NCBI GenBank assembly: GCA_964352785.1
Contig: CAYGTI010000010.1
Coordinates: forward strand, 1 to 64,000
Direction of reading: 5' to 3'
From: JACOMS01 sp964352785
Lineage (GTDB): Bacteria; Pseudomonadota; Alphaproteobacteria; Caulobacterales; Maricaulaceae
DNA: 64,000 bases
Shown here piece by piece: positions 8,919 through 18,086 of the stretch. How positions within the stretch are numbered: position 1 is the stretch's first letter; every line of letters begins with the position of its first letter. Below the pieces are notes generated by a model. The model saw only the letters and a program-made list of their open reading frames with translations, searched no databases and was not told the origin of the DNA. A program made the position numbers and the translations under genes.

Positions 8919-10082
8919 ATGAAAAAGAATTTAAAACGCCTAGCACACGCGGTGTTTGCTGTGCTCATCGCCGGGCTGACTTATGTGTTCGCTGTTTTAG
9001 TGCCTAGTGTTGATAAAAAAATGAACGCCGTCACGGCGCATGCGCCTTACTCTGTTTCCGATGAGGCGCGGGTATTGCACGAGGCGTTGGTGGTGGCAGA
9101 TTTACATGCTGATGCTCTGCTTTGGCGGCGTAATCCGGAAAATCGCCACACACGCGGCCATGTGGATTTACCGCGCCTGCGCGACGGCGGAGTGGATATT
9201 CAGGTGTTTTCGGCGGTGACAAAATCTCCGCGCGGCTTGAACTTTGACGGCAATTCCGGCGATGCGCCTGACGACATCACCACTTTGGCACTGGCGCAGC
9301 TTTGGCCCGCTCGAACGTGGACTTCGATTTATGAGCGCGCGGTGTTTCAAGCTCAGCGCCTGCAGAAAATTGAGCGCCGCAGTGCAAATAATTTAAAAAT
9401 CTTGCGCAGGAAATCTGATCTCTCTGCGGGCTCTGATGTGATGTTGGCGCTGCTAGCAACGGAAGGGTCTCACCCGCTGGAAGGTAAACTTGACAATATT
9501 GATGGGCTGTATGCGCAAGGGTACCGGATGATGGGATTGCAGCACTTTTTTGATAATGAACTGGGCGGGTCCTTGCATGGCCGCGAGAAGGGCGGACTGA
9601 CCGAGTTTGGCCGAGCCGCAGTGCTTAAAATGCACGATATGGATATTATGATCGACGTTGCCCATTCCTCCGAGGCCGTCATACGGGAGGTCTTAGCGCT
9701 CTCGCCGAAGCCCGTCTTGATTTCCCATGGCGGGCTGGCGAGCTTTTGCCCGCGCACAGCCAATCGTAATATGCCGGATGATATTCTGATCGAAATCGCG
9801 CGGCGCGGCGGCATTGTCGGGATTGGGTATTTTGACGGGGCTATTTGCGACATTACTCCCAAAGGAATTGCCGCGACGCTTCTGGCCGGCGTTGATCTTT
9901 TGGGCGAAGACGCAGTCGCGCTGGGATCGGACTTTGACGGCACGGTGACGACGGCGCTTGATACATCAGAGCTTGCCGTAATTACTCATGAGCTTTTAGA
10001 GGCGGGCATGCCGGAACCTGTCATTCGCAAAGTTATGGGCGGTAATGTAGAGCGCTTTTTTGCTCAGAACTTGCCGGACTAG
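8919..10082 (+). CDS. Membrane dipeptidase (peptidase family M19)
   Basis: Zn-dependent dipeptidase of the renal dipeptidase family. An N-terminal signal anchor (residues about 8-28, VFAVLIAGLTYVFAVLV) points to a periplasmic location. Metal-ligand motifs appear in order: HADALLW (HxD), Glu in LLATEGSHP, His in IDVAHSS, His in LISHGGL, and GSDFDG near the C-terminus. At 387 residues it is a normal length. ATG 8919 is preceded by GGGGAT; the longer frame upstream adds a Cys-rich stretch with no conservation. It is convergent with the CHASE kinase. It may act on peptidoglycan-derived or imported dipeptides. Confidence 0.92.
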   Translation: MKKNLKRLAHAVFAVLIAGLTYVFAVLVPSVDKKMNAVTAHAPYSVSDEARVLHEALVVADLHADALLWRRNPENRHTRGHVDLPRLRDGGVDIQVFSAVTKSPRGLNFDGNSGDAPDDITTLALAQLWPARTWTSIYERAVFQAQRLQKIERRSANNLKILRRKSDLSAGSDVMLALLATEGSHPLEGKLDNIDGLYAQGYRMMGLQHFFDNELGGSLHGREKGGLTEFGRAAVLKMHDMDIMIDVAHSSEAVIREVLALSPKPVLISHGGLASFCPRTANRNMPDDILIEIARRGGIVGIGYFDGAICDITPKGIAATLLAGVDLLGEDAVALGSDFDGTVTTALDTSELAVITHELLEAGMPEPVIRKVMGGNVERFFAQNLPD

Positions 10083-10103
10083 GCCATTCATGAGAGCCGG
10101 GTA

Positions 10104-12239
10104 TCAGGCTGCTTGAGTTTCACTGAAATCTATTTTTGGCCATGTAAAAATAAAGCTGCAGCCATGGCCAGGTGTGGATTTCACGTGGATTTGACCGCCG
10201 CTACGCTGGACGATTTTTTTAATAATTGTCAACCCCATGCCGCTGGCCTCAACTTCGTCCCGGCGTCTTAATGTTTGGAACATTTCGAAAATTTTGTTGT
10301 GGTAGTTCGGGTGAATACCGGGGCCGTCATCCGCGACTGTAAACTCAAAGTACGCTCCCAAGTCCCGGCCTGAGATTATTATTTGTCCGTTTTCTTTATC
10401 ATGGTGTTTAACCGCATTGTTGATGAGGTTGTGAAAGACCTGTTTGACGGGCATGCGAGAGACGATAATATCGTTTAATGTCTCATCGATATTGAGAGTG
10501 AAGCTGTTAGGTATGTTGAGTGTTTTGCTGATGTCTCGAACAAGGTTTTTGGCTGTTATGGGCTCTGGCGGGTGTTCTTTGTGAGTTGCCCTCGAATAAT
10601 GTAGCAAATCATCTAGCAACCGCTCCATCCGGGAGACCCGTCCGCGCATTTTTTTTAGCCGATCGGCATTCACGGCGTCCAGATTTTTTCCAATGTCTTC
10701 TTCGATCCAAGCGCTTAAATTATCTATCGCGCGTAGCGGCGATTTTAGATCATGTGATGCGATATAGGCAAATTTTTCTAAATCATCATTGGATTGTTTC
10801 AGATCATGCATAGCCGTCTGAATGACCATTTCGGCTTCTTTGCGCGGCGTAATATCTCTTACAGTTCCGGAAAATACTTCATGGCCACGAATACTTAAGC
10901 TATTGATTGACACTTCGACAGGAAAAAACAGACCGTTACTATGTCGGGCCGTGACTTCTGTTGTTGCGCCCATAGTCTCCGGTTCTGTGAGTGATATTTC
11001 CGGTATGAGTAAGTTAAAGTTTTTCCCCGCCGCTTCACGCGCTGTATATCCAAAAATATCCTGGCAGGCTTTGTTGTAACTTTGAATATCGCCATGCTTG
11101 TCCAGTGTGAAAAGTCCGTCCACGGCATTTTCAAACCTGTCAGTTAGCCGAGTTGCTGTGTCTTGATGGCTTTGCGCGAGATCTGTGGCAAATTTTGCCG
11201 CACGTTGATTTGCGCGGGCAAACAAAACGAACACGGTCAAAAGCATAATGTCGATAAAGATACCGCCAAGAAGAATAATCCAAGGCTTGCTACTGATATT
11301 AGCCTGCCGAAAAGAGGCTTTGCTCCAAATATCAAAAGACCAATTACGCCCGTACATATTGACAGTGGCTGTTGTTTTAAAAAGAGGGTTAGGGTCAAAA
11401 TCATCAATGCCGGCATGATTCTCATCATAGAGCACGGTGCCCTGGTCTGTAATTTTTATTCCGATATGACGCCGATCTGTTTCCAGCGTACCCTTCATAA
11501 GTTTTTCGAATATGAAAGGTGCGTAGACAAGGCCTGAAAATGTCTCTTGCTGCGTTTCTGTCTCCGATTTTTCCAGCGCGCTGCGAATAGGTACATAAAA
11601 CAAAAAGCCCGGTGTTTTTTGCGCGTCCTGGACTAAGACTATCGGACCTGTGATATGCGGCTTGCCGTCGTCGTGGGCTTTTTTCGCGGCGACGTAGCGG
11701 TTACTTTCATGAGCAATGTCAAGTCCGAGAGCCGCCGCGTTGGTGCTGAGCGGTTCAATGAAGGTAATGGGCAAAAACTCATCTTGGGTGTGCCGGGGGT
11801 GTATTTTAAAATCAGGCCGCGTTTTGCGCTGCTGCTCTAAGAAGATATTTCGGCTGTCCTGAGATACGTTATAAATCACGCCAATCCCGTTAATGCCAGG
11901 ATATTTGACATCGATATTCAGAGCATCGCTGTAGGCCTTCCATGTTTGCGCATCAAGCGCTTCATCGCGGGTCTCAAGGAAAGCGGCCGCAGATGACAAT
12001 GTATCTTCATATTTACGCATGCGTTCCGAAATAAGCTGCAGCGTTTGCGCTGTTTCGCGCTGATATTGCGATATGACCTGCTGGGTGTGCTGAGAGCGCG
12101 CAATATACCACGCGGTAATCGTCAGTATGAGCGAAGCGAAAACGATAAACCAATGAAACCAATGCAGTTTGCCCGCCTGCTCAATGCGGGCCTTCTCGGC
12201 CATAACGGCCTCAATATCTAATGTGCTTTTATGCGGCAT
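10104..12239 (-). CDS. CHASE-PAS sensor histidine kinase
   Basis: A 711-residue membrane sensor kinase. TM1 is near 25-45 (WFHWFIVFASLILTITAWYI). A clear CHASE domain (GINGIGVIYNV, then GLDIAHESNRYVAAKKA and GPIVLVQD) lies between TM1 and TM2 (about residues 318-340). One PAS domain (RFENAVDGLFTLDKHGDIQ) precedes HisKA with acceptor His in IASHDLKSPLRAIDN and HATPase_c with DDGPGIHP and GMGLTIIKKIV. There is no receiver on the polypeptide; the Rcp1-like regulator at 4.3-4.7 kb is a plausible but unproven partner. The ligand is unknown. Confidence 0.92.
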   Translation of the reverse strand: MPHKSTLDIEAVMAEKARIEQAGKLHWFHWFIVFASLILTITAWYIARSQHTQQVISQYQRETAQTLQLISERMRKYEDTLSSAAAFLETRDEALDAQTWKAYSDALNIDVKYPGINGIGVIYNVSQDSRNIFLEQQRKTRPDFKIHPRHTQDEFLPITFIEPLSTNAAALGLDIAHESNRYVAAKKAHDDGKPHITGPIVLVQDAQKTPGFLFYVPIRSALEKSETETQQETFSGLVYAPFIFEKLMKGTLETDRRHIGIKITDQGTVLYDENHAGIDDFDPNPLFKTTATVNMYGRNWSFDIWSKASFRQANISSKPWIILLGGIFIDIMLLTVFVLFARANQRAAKFATDLAQSHQDTATRLTDRFENAVDGLFTLDKHGDIQSYNKACQDIFGYTAREAAGKNFNLLIPEISLTEPETMGATTEVTARHSNGLFFPVEVSINSLSIRGHEVFSGTVRDITPRKEAEMVIQTAMHDLKQSNDDLEKFAYIASHDLKSPLRAIDNLSAWIEEDIGKNLDAVNADRLKKMRGRVSRMERLLDDLLHYSRATHKEHPPEPITAKNLVRDISKTLNIPNSFTLNIDETLNDIIVSRMPVKQVFHNLINNAVKHHDKENGQIIISGRDLGAYFEFTVADDGPGIHPNYHNKIFEMFQTLRRRDEVEASGMGLTIIKKIVQRSGGQIHVKSTPGHGCSFIFTWPKIDFSETQAA

Positions 12240-12409
12240 CTGGTCTTTGCGGAGGTTTCTCTTGTTTTTCCAGCGAGATTTACCAGATTTTTGCTTCGGA
12301 TTGATTAAAATACCGGGCTATAAAGAACGTTTACGGATTACCGTTAATGAAGACATAAAGAGCTGCTAAAACGCCGTCATAGATGCATTCTTCAGCATCT
12401 GATCAATAT

Positions 12410-12560
12410 TTTCGCCTTTAAAATAACCAAGGCGATGCGTGCTTTAAACGGATGCTGCATTTTGGTTGAAACAGAGAGCCTTGCATGGTGAATGATGCTC
12501 GAACATCTTATTTCCCCGATGTTTACAACCTTTTGCCCGGACTACGGTCCGGGCTTTTTT
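12410..12560 (+). ncRNA. Candidate small RNA upstream of an orphan terminator
   Basis: Inferred, not recognised as a known family. The stretch can form a hairpin CGCCTT...AAGGCG (near 12414-12435), a second ACATC...GATGT (near 12503-12522), and ends in a GC-rich terminator with six T. No protein-coding frame on the plus strand leads into the terminator: the gene on the left runs leftward and metK on the right ends towards it. The 5' end is not defined and no strong promoter stands out. Alternatives are a 3' remnant of a lost gene, or antisense control of metK readthrough. Confidence 0.35.
12535..12560 (+). terminator. Intrinsic terminator, plus strand
   Basis: Perfect 8-bp GC-rich stem GCCCGGAC / GTCCGGGC with loop TACG, followed immediately by TTTTTT on the plus strand. 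On the minus strand the stem is followed by AAAAGG rather than a U-tract, so it does not look like a terminator for metK, although metK transcripts would also form the hairpin. Confidence 0.8.
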
Positions 12561-12576
12561 GTATTTTGTAAAAGGC

Positions 12577-13776
12577 TTATTTGAGGGCGGCTTTCAACTC
12601 GTCAACCAAATCTGTACGTTCCCACGAAAACCCCCCATCATCCTCTGGCGCACGGCCAAAGTGACCATAGGCGGCCGTGCGGGCATAGATGGCTTGGTTC
12701 AGTTTCAAATGATTGCGAATGCCGCGCGGCGTCAAATCCATGGACTTGCGGATGGCTCGCTCTATCACGTCGCCTGTAATCGGGTTTTTATCGTCAACAT
12801 TGACATATATGGATGTCGGCTCCGCAACACCAATCGCGTAAGAGACCTGAATATCGACCCAAGGCGCGATACCGGCTGCGACAATGTTTTTGGCAAGATA
12901 GCGCGTCGCATAGGCCGCAGAGCGGTCAACTTTTGTTGGATCTTTACCGGAAAACGCGCCGCCGCCATGAGGGGCCGCTCCGCCATATGTATCGACGATG
13001 ATTTTACGTCCCGTCAGACCGGCATCTCCGTCAGGACCACCAATGACGAACTTTCCAGTCGGGTTGATATGCCAGCGGGTTTTATCCGTTATCCAGCCGT
13101 CCGGAATGACTTCATAGATATAAGGTTTTACGAGGTTGGCAATGTCGTTTGAGTCCATGCTCGCATCCAGATGCTGGGTTGATAGGACGATAGCGGTCGC
13201 TTCCACGGGCTTTTTCTTATCGTATCGGATCGTGACCTGTGATTTACTATCCGGGCCGAGCTGGGTTATACCTTCATGCTTACGGGCTTTGGCCAGGCGC
13301 TCGAGTATTTTGTGGCTGTAATGGAGAGGTGCGGGCATCAACTCGGCAGTGTCAGAACAGGCATAGCCGAACATAATACCTTGATCGCCAGCTCCCTCTT
13401 CGGTGTGAAGTCCAGTCCCGCCGTCCACGCCTTGGGCGATGTCCACGGACTGGGCATGCAAGAGAATGCTAACATCGGCATTTTTCCAATGAAACCCGTC
13501 TTGTTCATATCCAATATCTTTGATCGCGGCGCGGGCGCGCTCTTCGATCATGGCGTTCGTGATTTTATCTGTTCCACGTGTCTCGCCGGCAATCACAACG
13601 GTGTTTGTTGTCGTCAAAGTTTCGGCGGCAACACGCACATCCCAAGGACTCATGCCGTCTTTGACTGACTCGCGAAAGAAAAGATCGACGATTTCGTCAG
13701 AAATCCGGTCAGATACTTTATCCGGGTGTCCTTCTGAGACAGACTCTGACGTGAATTCGTAACTTGCGCGGCTCAT
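12577..13776 (-). CDS. metK: S-adenosylmethionine synthetase
   Basis: Makes SAM from methionine and ATP. It has 399 residues with the family signatures: an N-terminal FTSESVSEGHPDKV with the catalytic His, GAGDQGIMFGYA in the ATP-binding part, and GGGAFSGKDPTKVDRS near the C-terminal third. AGGAG lies 7 nt before the ATG. It follows ahcY by 65 bp on the same strand, so the two SAM-cycle genes are probably one transcript from the ahcY promoter. No SAM-type riboswitch was recognised in the 65-bp gap. Confidence 0.97.
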   Translation of the reverse strand: MSRASYEFTSESVSEGHPDKVSDRISDEIVDLFFRESVKDGMSPWDVRVAAETLTTTNTVVIAGETRGTDKITNAMIEERARAAIKDIGYEQDGFHWKNADVSILLHAQSVDIAQGVDGGTGLHTEEGAGDQGIMFGYACSDTAELMPAPLHYSHKILERLAKARKHEGITQLGPDSKSQVTIRYDKKKPVEATAIVLSTQHLDASMDSNDIANLVKPYIYEVIPDGWITDKTRWHINPTGKFVIGGPDGDAGLTGRKIIVDTYGGAAPHGGGAFSGKDPTKVDRSAAYATRYLAKNIVAAGIAPWVDIQVSYAIGVAEPTSIYVNVDDKNPITGDVIERAIRKSMDLTPRGIRNHLKLNQAIYARTAAYGHFGRAPEDDGGFSWERTDLVDELKAALK

Positions 13777-13841
13777 AGGAAGCTCCTGGTCTTTTGGTAA
13801 TCAATGTTGGCCGCCAACGCAGGCTGACTGGCCTAATGTGG

Positions 13842-15251
13842 CTAATAACGGTAATGTTCCGGTTTATAAGGGCCTGATTGGGATACACCAATATAGTCGG
13901 CTTGCTCTTTGCTCATTTGCGTCAGCTTCACCCCGATTTTCTCAAGGTGCAGACGCGCAACTTTTTCATCAAGATGTTTGGGCAGCATATAGACTTTGTT
14001 CTCATATTTCTTGGTTTTCGCGTGAGCGTCTTCCCACAGTTCGATTTGCGCGAGAACTTGGTTTGTAAACGAGGCTGACATGACAAAAGACGGATGGCCC
14101 GTCGCATTACCAAGGTTTAGCAATCGGCCTTGAGATAGCAAGATCATGCGGTTCCCTTTAGGGAAGGTTATCATATCCACTTGGTCTTTGATGTTTGTCC
14201 ATTTATGATTTTTGAGTGCCGCGACTTGGATTTCATTATCAAAGTGACCAATATTGCCCACAATCGCCATGTCTTTCATTTCGCGCATATGCTCAATACG
14301 AATGACGTCTTTGTTGCCTGTTGTGGTTACAAAAATATCGGCTGAGTCCAACGTATCTTCGAGGGTTGTGACCTCAAACCCGTCCATCGCCGCTTGCAGC
14401 GCGCAAATAGGATCAATTTCTGTCACTTTGACGCGAGCGCCTGCGCCGCGAAGCGAGGCGGCTGAACCTTTGCCAACATCGCCGTAACCCAGAACAACCG
14501 CCGTTTTACCCGCCATCATCGTATCTGTTGCGCGGCGAATACCGTCAACGAGGGATTCTTTACAGCCATACTTATTATCAAATTTTGATTTTGTGACCGA
14601 GTCGTTCACATTAATCGCGGGGAAGGGAAGCTGGCCTGATTCCATCAATTCATAAAGACGGTGAACACCTGTTGTTGTTTCTTCGGACACGCCGACAATC
14701 TGGTCACGCATCTGTGTGAACCAGCCCGGGCTGGCGGCCATACGCTTTTTGATTTGCGCAAAAATAGCGGCCTCTTCCTCAGAGGCGGGTTCGCCTTCGA
14801 TTAGGCTGGCCTCGCCGTTTTCTACCCGCGCGCCCAAAAGGATGTAAAGGGTTGCGTCGCCGCCGTCATCAAGGATGATGTTAGGCCCGTCTGCAAACAA
14901 AAATGACTTATCCAGATAATCCCAATGTTCCTCGAGTGTTTGCCCTTTGATGGCAAAAACCGGGACGCCCGCAGCAGCAATTGCGGCGGCGGCGTGGTCT
15001 TGGGTAGAAAATATATTACAAGAGGCCCAGCGTACATCCGCGCCAAGGGCGGTGAGGGTTTCGATCAGGACTGCCGTTTGTATGGTCATGTGCAAAGACC
15101 CGACGATGCGGGCGCCTTTGAGAGGTTGGCTCTTGCCAAATTCTTCACGCAAGGACATTAGCCCCGGCATTTCAGTTTCAGCAATATCAAGTTCCTTGCG
15201 GCCATAATCGGCGAGGGAAATGTCTTTGACGGTATAATCGTGTGCGCTCAT
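13842..15251 (-). CDS. ahcY: Adenosylhomocysteinase
   Basis: NAD-dependent hydrolysis of S-adenosylhomocysteine to homocysteine and adenosine, removing the product inhibitor of methyltransferases. It has 469 residues, including the internal insertion usual in proteobacterial forms. Visible marks: NIFSTQDHAAAAI, the NAD-binding VLGYGDVGKGSAASL, and the C-terminal SGPYKPEHYRY with the conserved Lys-Tyr pair. First gene of an ahcY-metK unit. A well-formed promoter and an adjoining 30-bp dyad lie upstream, suggesting regulation by a SAM-cycle repressor. Confidence 0.97.
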   Translation of the reverse strand: MSAHDYTVKDISLADYGRKELDIAETEMPGLMSLREEFGKSQPLKGARIVGSLHMTIQTAVLIETLTALGADVRWASCNIFSTQDHAAAAIAAAGVPVFAIKGQTLEEHWDYLDKSFLFADGPNIILDDGGDATLYILLGARVENGEASLIEGEPASEEEAAIFAQIKKRMAASPGWFTQMRDQIVGVSEETTTGVHRLYELMESGQLPFPAINVNDSVTKSKFDNKYGCKESLVDGIRRATDTMMAGKTAVVLGYGDVGKGSAASLRGAGARVKVTEIDPICALQAAMDGFEVTTLEDTLDSADIFVTTTGNKDVIRIEHMREMKDMAIVGNIGHFDNEIQVAALKNHKWTNIKDQVDMITFPKGNRMILLSQGRLLNLGNATGHPSFVMSASFTNQVLAQIELWEDAHAKTKKYENKVYMLPKHLDEKVARLHLEKIGVKLTQMSKEQADYIGVSQSGPYKPEHYRY

Positions 15252-15319
15252 CGGAGGCGTCCTTTATAAATGCTCAAGCCGAGCGTGTCTTTGCGCAGGG
15301 CAGCGCTATGTTGCTGCAC

Positions 15320-15348
15320 CCTATATGCGGATGGCGGTGAGGGGTCAA
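15320..15348 (-). promoter_or_regulatory. Predicted ahcY promoter
   Basis: Read on the minus strand: -35 TTGACC (15343-15348) and -10 TATAGG (15320-15325) with a 17-bp spacer, about 70 bp upstream of the ahcY start. The leader contains no obvious SAH riboswitch, judged only by eye. Confidence 0.6.
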
Positions 15349-15350
15349 TA

Positions 15351-15380
15351 CATATAAAGAATTATTTATATCTTTATATG
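15351..15380. promoter_or_regulatory. 30-bp AT-rich inverted repeat next to the ahcY -35 box (candidate operator)
   Basis: Perfect 10-bp arms CATATAAAGA / TCTTTATATG around a 10-bp AT-only centre, starting 2 bp from the -35 box. AT-rich dyads of this kind fit ArsR-family regulators; the SahR regulators of SAM-cycle genes are ArsR-family. The assignment to SahR is inference and no such regulator gene is in the window. Confidence 0.5.
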
Positions 15381-15481
15381 ATGTGATTTCTCAAGCAAAT
15401 TAGAGAGAAGCGTCATTTGAAGTTTATGGTTCAATGGGCTAAGGTCGCCTTGCTTTAAACTAGGCCTTACAGAGTAGCTGC

Positions 15482-16522
15482 ATTCCTCAAACACAAAACA
15501 TATCTCGCGCTGAAGCGCCAAAGGCCTCTATCATCATTGTAAATTACAATGCGGGTGAGTGGCTGCGTAAATGCGTGCAATCGGTGAAAGATCAAACGCT
15601 TAACAACTTTGAATGTTTTATCATTGATAACGGCTCCACGGATGGCTCCATGGAGGCACTACCGGAATTAGATAAGCGCTTTGACGTCATTATGGCAGGT
15701 CAGAATTTGGGGTTCTCAGCAGCGAATAATTTGGCGGCCAAAAAAGCCCGCGCGCCGTGGCTCGCCCTGCTCAACCCCGATGCGTTCGCACGGCCTGACT
15801 GGCTGGAAAACGGGCTTGAAACGACGCAGCTCTCGCCCCGCATCACCATGGTAGGCTCGGCGCAGTATATGGCGCTGGAGCCAGAGGTTTTTGATGGGCT
15901 AGGTGACTTTTATAATGTTTGCGGGCTTGCGTGGCGCGGCGGGTTTGGTCATCCGGTGACAGATATTCAAACGCGCGAGGCGTTCGGGCCGTGCGGGGCG
16001 GGCGCGTTTTACCACCGCGAGACGTTTTTGCGGTTAGGCGGATTTGACGAGCGTTTCTTTTGTTACCACGAAGATGTGGATTTGGCATTTCGGATGCGGC
16101 TCGCGGGTGGCATCTGCATGCAATCGGCGCACGCGGTTATTGACCATGTCAGTTCCGGAGTATCGGGCCGCGCCTCGAATTTTGCCGTCTATCACGGCAC
16201 GCGCAACCGGATTTGGACGTTTTATAAAAATATGCCGTTGGTGCTGCTTATCTTATTCATGCCCGCCCATATCGCGCTGAATGCCGTCATGCTGCTGTGG
16301 GCCCGGTTTCGCTCAAGCCGCTTTGATCCAACATGGGCAGGCGTGCGCGACGGCTTCAAAGGGCTCCGCTCGATGCGCGCTGCGCGTAAAAAAGTGCAAT
16401 CCGAACGCACAGTTTCATTTTTGGCGGTGCTACGGTTTTTAACATGGTCGCCGAGGATGGCTATAAAGCGCGGCGTACCGAACATCGGCTCAGGCCGCCT
16501 AACGCCTGTCACGAAACTTTAA
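15482..16522 (+). CDS. Family 2 glycosyltransferase, non-canonical start likely
   Basis: Predicted GT-A transferase of the rhamnosyltransferase-like group that adds a sugar to a cell-surface glycan. The start of the fold (SIIIVNYNAGEWLRKCVQSV) is present, then DNGSTDGS, GFSAANNLA, LLNPDAF (DxD-like) and HEDVDLAFRMRLAGG; a C-terminal hydrophobic segment (LVLLILFMPAHIALNAVML) may tether it to the membrane. The in-frame stretch upstream of the fold runs back to a TAG at 15461 but has no ATG, GTG or TTG; the first is GTG 15575, which would cut off the first beta strand. ATT at 15482 is the best guess for the start. A frameshift or sequence error is the alternative. Next gene, 43 bp on, is manB. 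Confidence 0.75.
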   Translation: MPQTQNISRAEAPKASIIIVNYNAGEWLRKCVQSVKDQTLNNFECFIIDNGSTDGSMEALPELDKRFDVIMAGQNLGFSAANNLAAKKARAPWLALLNPDAFARPDWLENGLETTQLSPRITMVGSAQYMALEPEVFDGLGDFYNVCGLAWRGGFGHPVTDIQTREAFGPCGAGAFYHRETFLRLGGFDERFFCYHEDVDLAFRMRLAGGICMQSAHAVIDHVSSGVSGRASNFAVYHGTRNRIWTFYKNMPLVLLILFMPAHIALNAVMLLWARFRSSRFDPTWAGVRDGFKGLRSMRAARKKVQSERTVSFLAVLRFLTWSPRMAIKRGVPNIGSGRLTPVTKL

Positions 16523-16565
16523 GTCTTACGCGCTAAGACGGCTCTAAAACCTAAGGGATCGCCTC

Positions 16566-18086
16566 ATGAGCCGCAAACCGCAAGACTTTATCAAACCTAA
16601 CACCATTGCTTTTGAAACGCAGGCTTTGGTCAAGCCGACGGGCTTTCGCGAATATGACGCGCGGTGGTGGTTCGGTATTCCTGGTCATGAAAAAGACCCA
16701 GAGCTAAATCTTTACGGCGTTCAAGCGCTGGGCGAGGGGCTCGGGACGCTGATGTATGAGCGCGGCACAGCCCCCAAAATCGCGGTTGGGCACGACTTTC
16801 GCCATTACTCTCTGTCTATTAAACAGGCGTTGATTATCGGCCTTATGAATGCGGGTATCCAAGTGCTTGATATTGGGCTCGCGCTGTCGCCGACGGCCTA
16901 TTTCGCGCAGTTTCATTTAGACTGCCCCGGCGTGGCCATGGTGACAGCCAGCCATAACATTAATGGCTGGACCGGCGTTAAAATGGGTATTGAGCCGCCA
17001 TTGACATTTGGCCCGGATGAAATGTCCCGCCTTAAAGAGATTGTGCTGGGCGGGATATCCAAACCCCGCGCGGGCGGGTCTTACCGCTATGTGGACGGGG
17101 TGCGGGGTGCCTTCATTGCTGATCTGATCAAAGACGTGCAGCTTGAAAACAAGATTAAAGTTATTGCCGCTTGCGGGAATGGCACAGCGGGCGCGTTCGC
17201 CGAAGAGGTGCTGACAGCCGTGGGCGCAGAGGTTGTGGCCGTAGAATGTGATCTGGATTACACTTTTCCCAATTATAACCCGAACCCCGAGGACATGAAA
17301 ATGCTCCACGCAATGCGCGATGCCTGCCTTGAGCACGGCGCGGATGTGGCGCTCGGTTTTGACGGGGACGGGGACCGCTGCGGCGTTGTAGATAATGAAG
17401 GAGAAGAGATTTTTGCCGATAAAGTGGGTGTGATGCTCGCGCGAGATTTATCCCGGATTTATCCAAATGCCCAATTTGTGGCGGATGTAAAATCTACTGG
17501 ATTATTCCTGACCGATCCCGTTCTAATCGCAAACGGTGCCAAGACAGATTACTATAAAACCGGGCATTCCTATATTAAACGACGCTCCAAGGAACTCAAC
17601 GCTCTTGTCGGGTTTGAAAAGTCCGGTCACTATTTTTTCAACGCCCCTATCGGGCGGGGCTATGATTGCGGCTTAACCTCCGCGATTGCCATTTTGCAAA
17701 TGCTAGACCGGAATCCGGGCAAAAGCATGGCAGACCTGCGCCGGGCCCTGCCCAAAACATGGGGTAGCCCGACCATGAGCCCGTACTGCTCGGACGAAGA
17801 AAAATACGGCGTCGTTGACCGGGTTGTGGCGGAATACCAAGCGGCGAGCGCGGCGGGTGAGACGATTATGGGGATGAAAATTCGAGACGTGAACACCGTC
17901 AACGGCGTGCGTCTTACGCTCGAAGACGGGACATGGGGTCTCGTGCGGGCGAGCTCAAACACACCTAATCTTGTGGTCGTTGTCGAAAGCCCCGTGTCTG
18001 AGGCGAATAAAACAGGCATGTTCCGCGAGATCGAAGCCCGCCTCGCTAAATATTCTGAAATCGGCGAGTACGACCAGAAAATTTAA
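16566..18086 (+). CDS. manB: Phosphomannomutase / phosphoglucomutase
   Basis: Alpha-D-phosphohexomutase that interconverts hexose 6- and 1-phosphates for sugar-nucleotide synthesis. The phosphoserine loop is VTASHNING, the Mg loop GFDGDGDRCG, and the sugar-binding loop GFEKSGHYFF, with a C-terminal phosphate-binding RASSNTPNL. Length 506 residues, in the AlgC/ManB range. It follows the glycosyltransferase, fitting a role in surface polysaccharide supply. Its last 4 bp overlap the convergent small exported-protein gene, and a decayed copy of its 3' end lies at 18850-18934. Confidence 0.93.
   Translation: MSRKPQDFIKPNTIAFETQALVKPTGFREYDARWWFGIPGHEKDPELNLYGVQALGEGLGTLMYERGTAPKIAVGHDFRHYSLSIKQALIIGLMNAGIQVLDIGLALSPTAYFAQFHLDCPGVAMVTASHNINGWTGVKMGIEPPLTFGPDEMSRLKEIVLGGISKPRAGGSYRYVDGVRGAFIADLIKDVQLENKIKVIAACGNGTAGAFAEEVLTAVGAEVVAVECDLDYTFPNYNPNPEDMKMLHAMRDACLEHGADVALGFDGDGDRCGVVDNEGEEIFADKVGVMLARDLSRIYPNAQFVADVKSTGLFLTDPVLIANGAKTDYYKTGHSYIKRRSKELNALVGFEKSGHYFFNAPIGRGYDCGLTSAIAILQMLDRNPGKSMADLRRALPKTWGSPTMSPYCSDEEKYGVVDRVVAEYQAASAAGETIMGMKIRDVNTVNGVRLTLEDGTWGLVRASSNTPNLVVVVESPVSEANKTGMFREIEARLAKYSEIGEYDQKI
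17982..18086 (+). repeat. manB 3' end, copy 1 of a direct repeat
   Basis: Intact copy (C-terminal coding part of manB with its stop). It matches 18850-18934 in two blocks separated by a roughly 20-bp deletion in the second copy; see the finding on the flanked insertion. Confidence 0.85.

Larger units (their letters stand above)
12240..12576. other. 337-bp gene-free stretch between the CHASE kinase and metK
   Basis: No convincing protein gene on either strand. The left part should hold the promoter of the leftward kinase gene. The right part carries several short dyads and a strong plus-strand terminator with no plus-strand gene to serve, hence the candidate small RNA described separately. 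Confidence 0.6.

Noticed and set aside
12535..12560. Use of the hairpin as the metK terminator
   Set aside because: The minus strand has A-rich sequence, not a U-tract, after the stem.
13777..13841. SAM-type riboswitch between ahcY and metK
   Set aside because: Only 65 bp, without a recognisable conserved core; metK has an ordinary AGGAG site.
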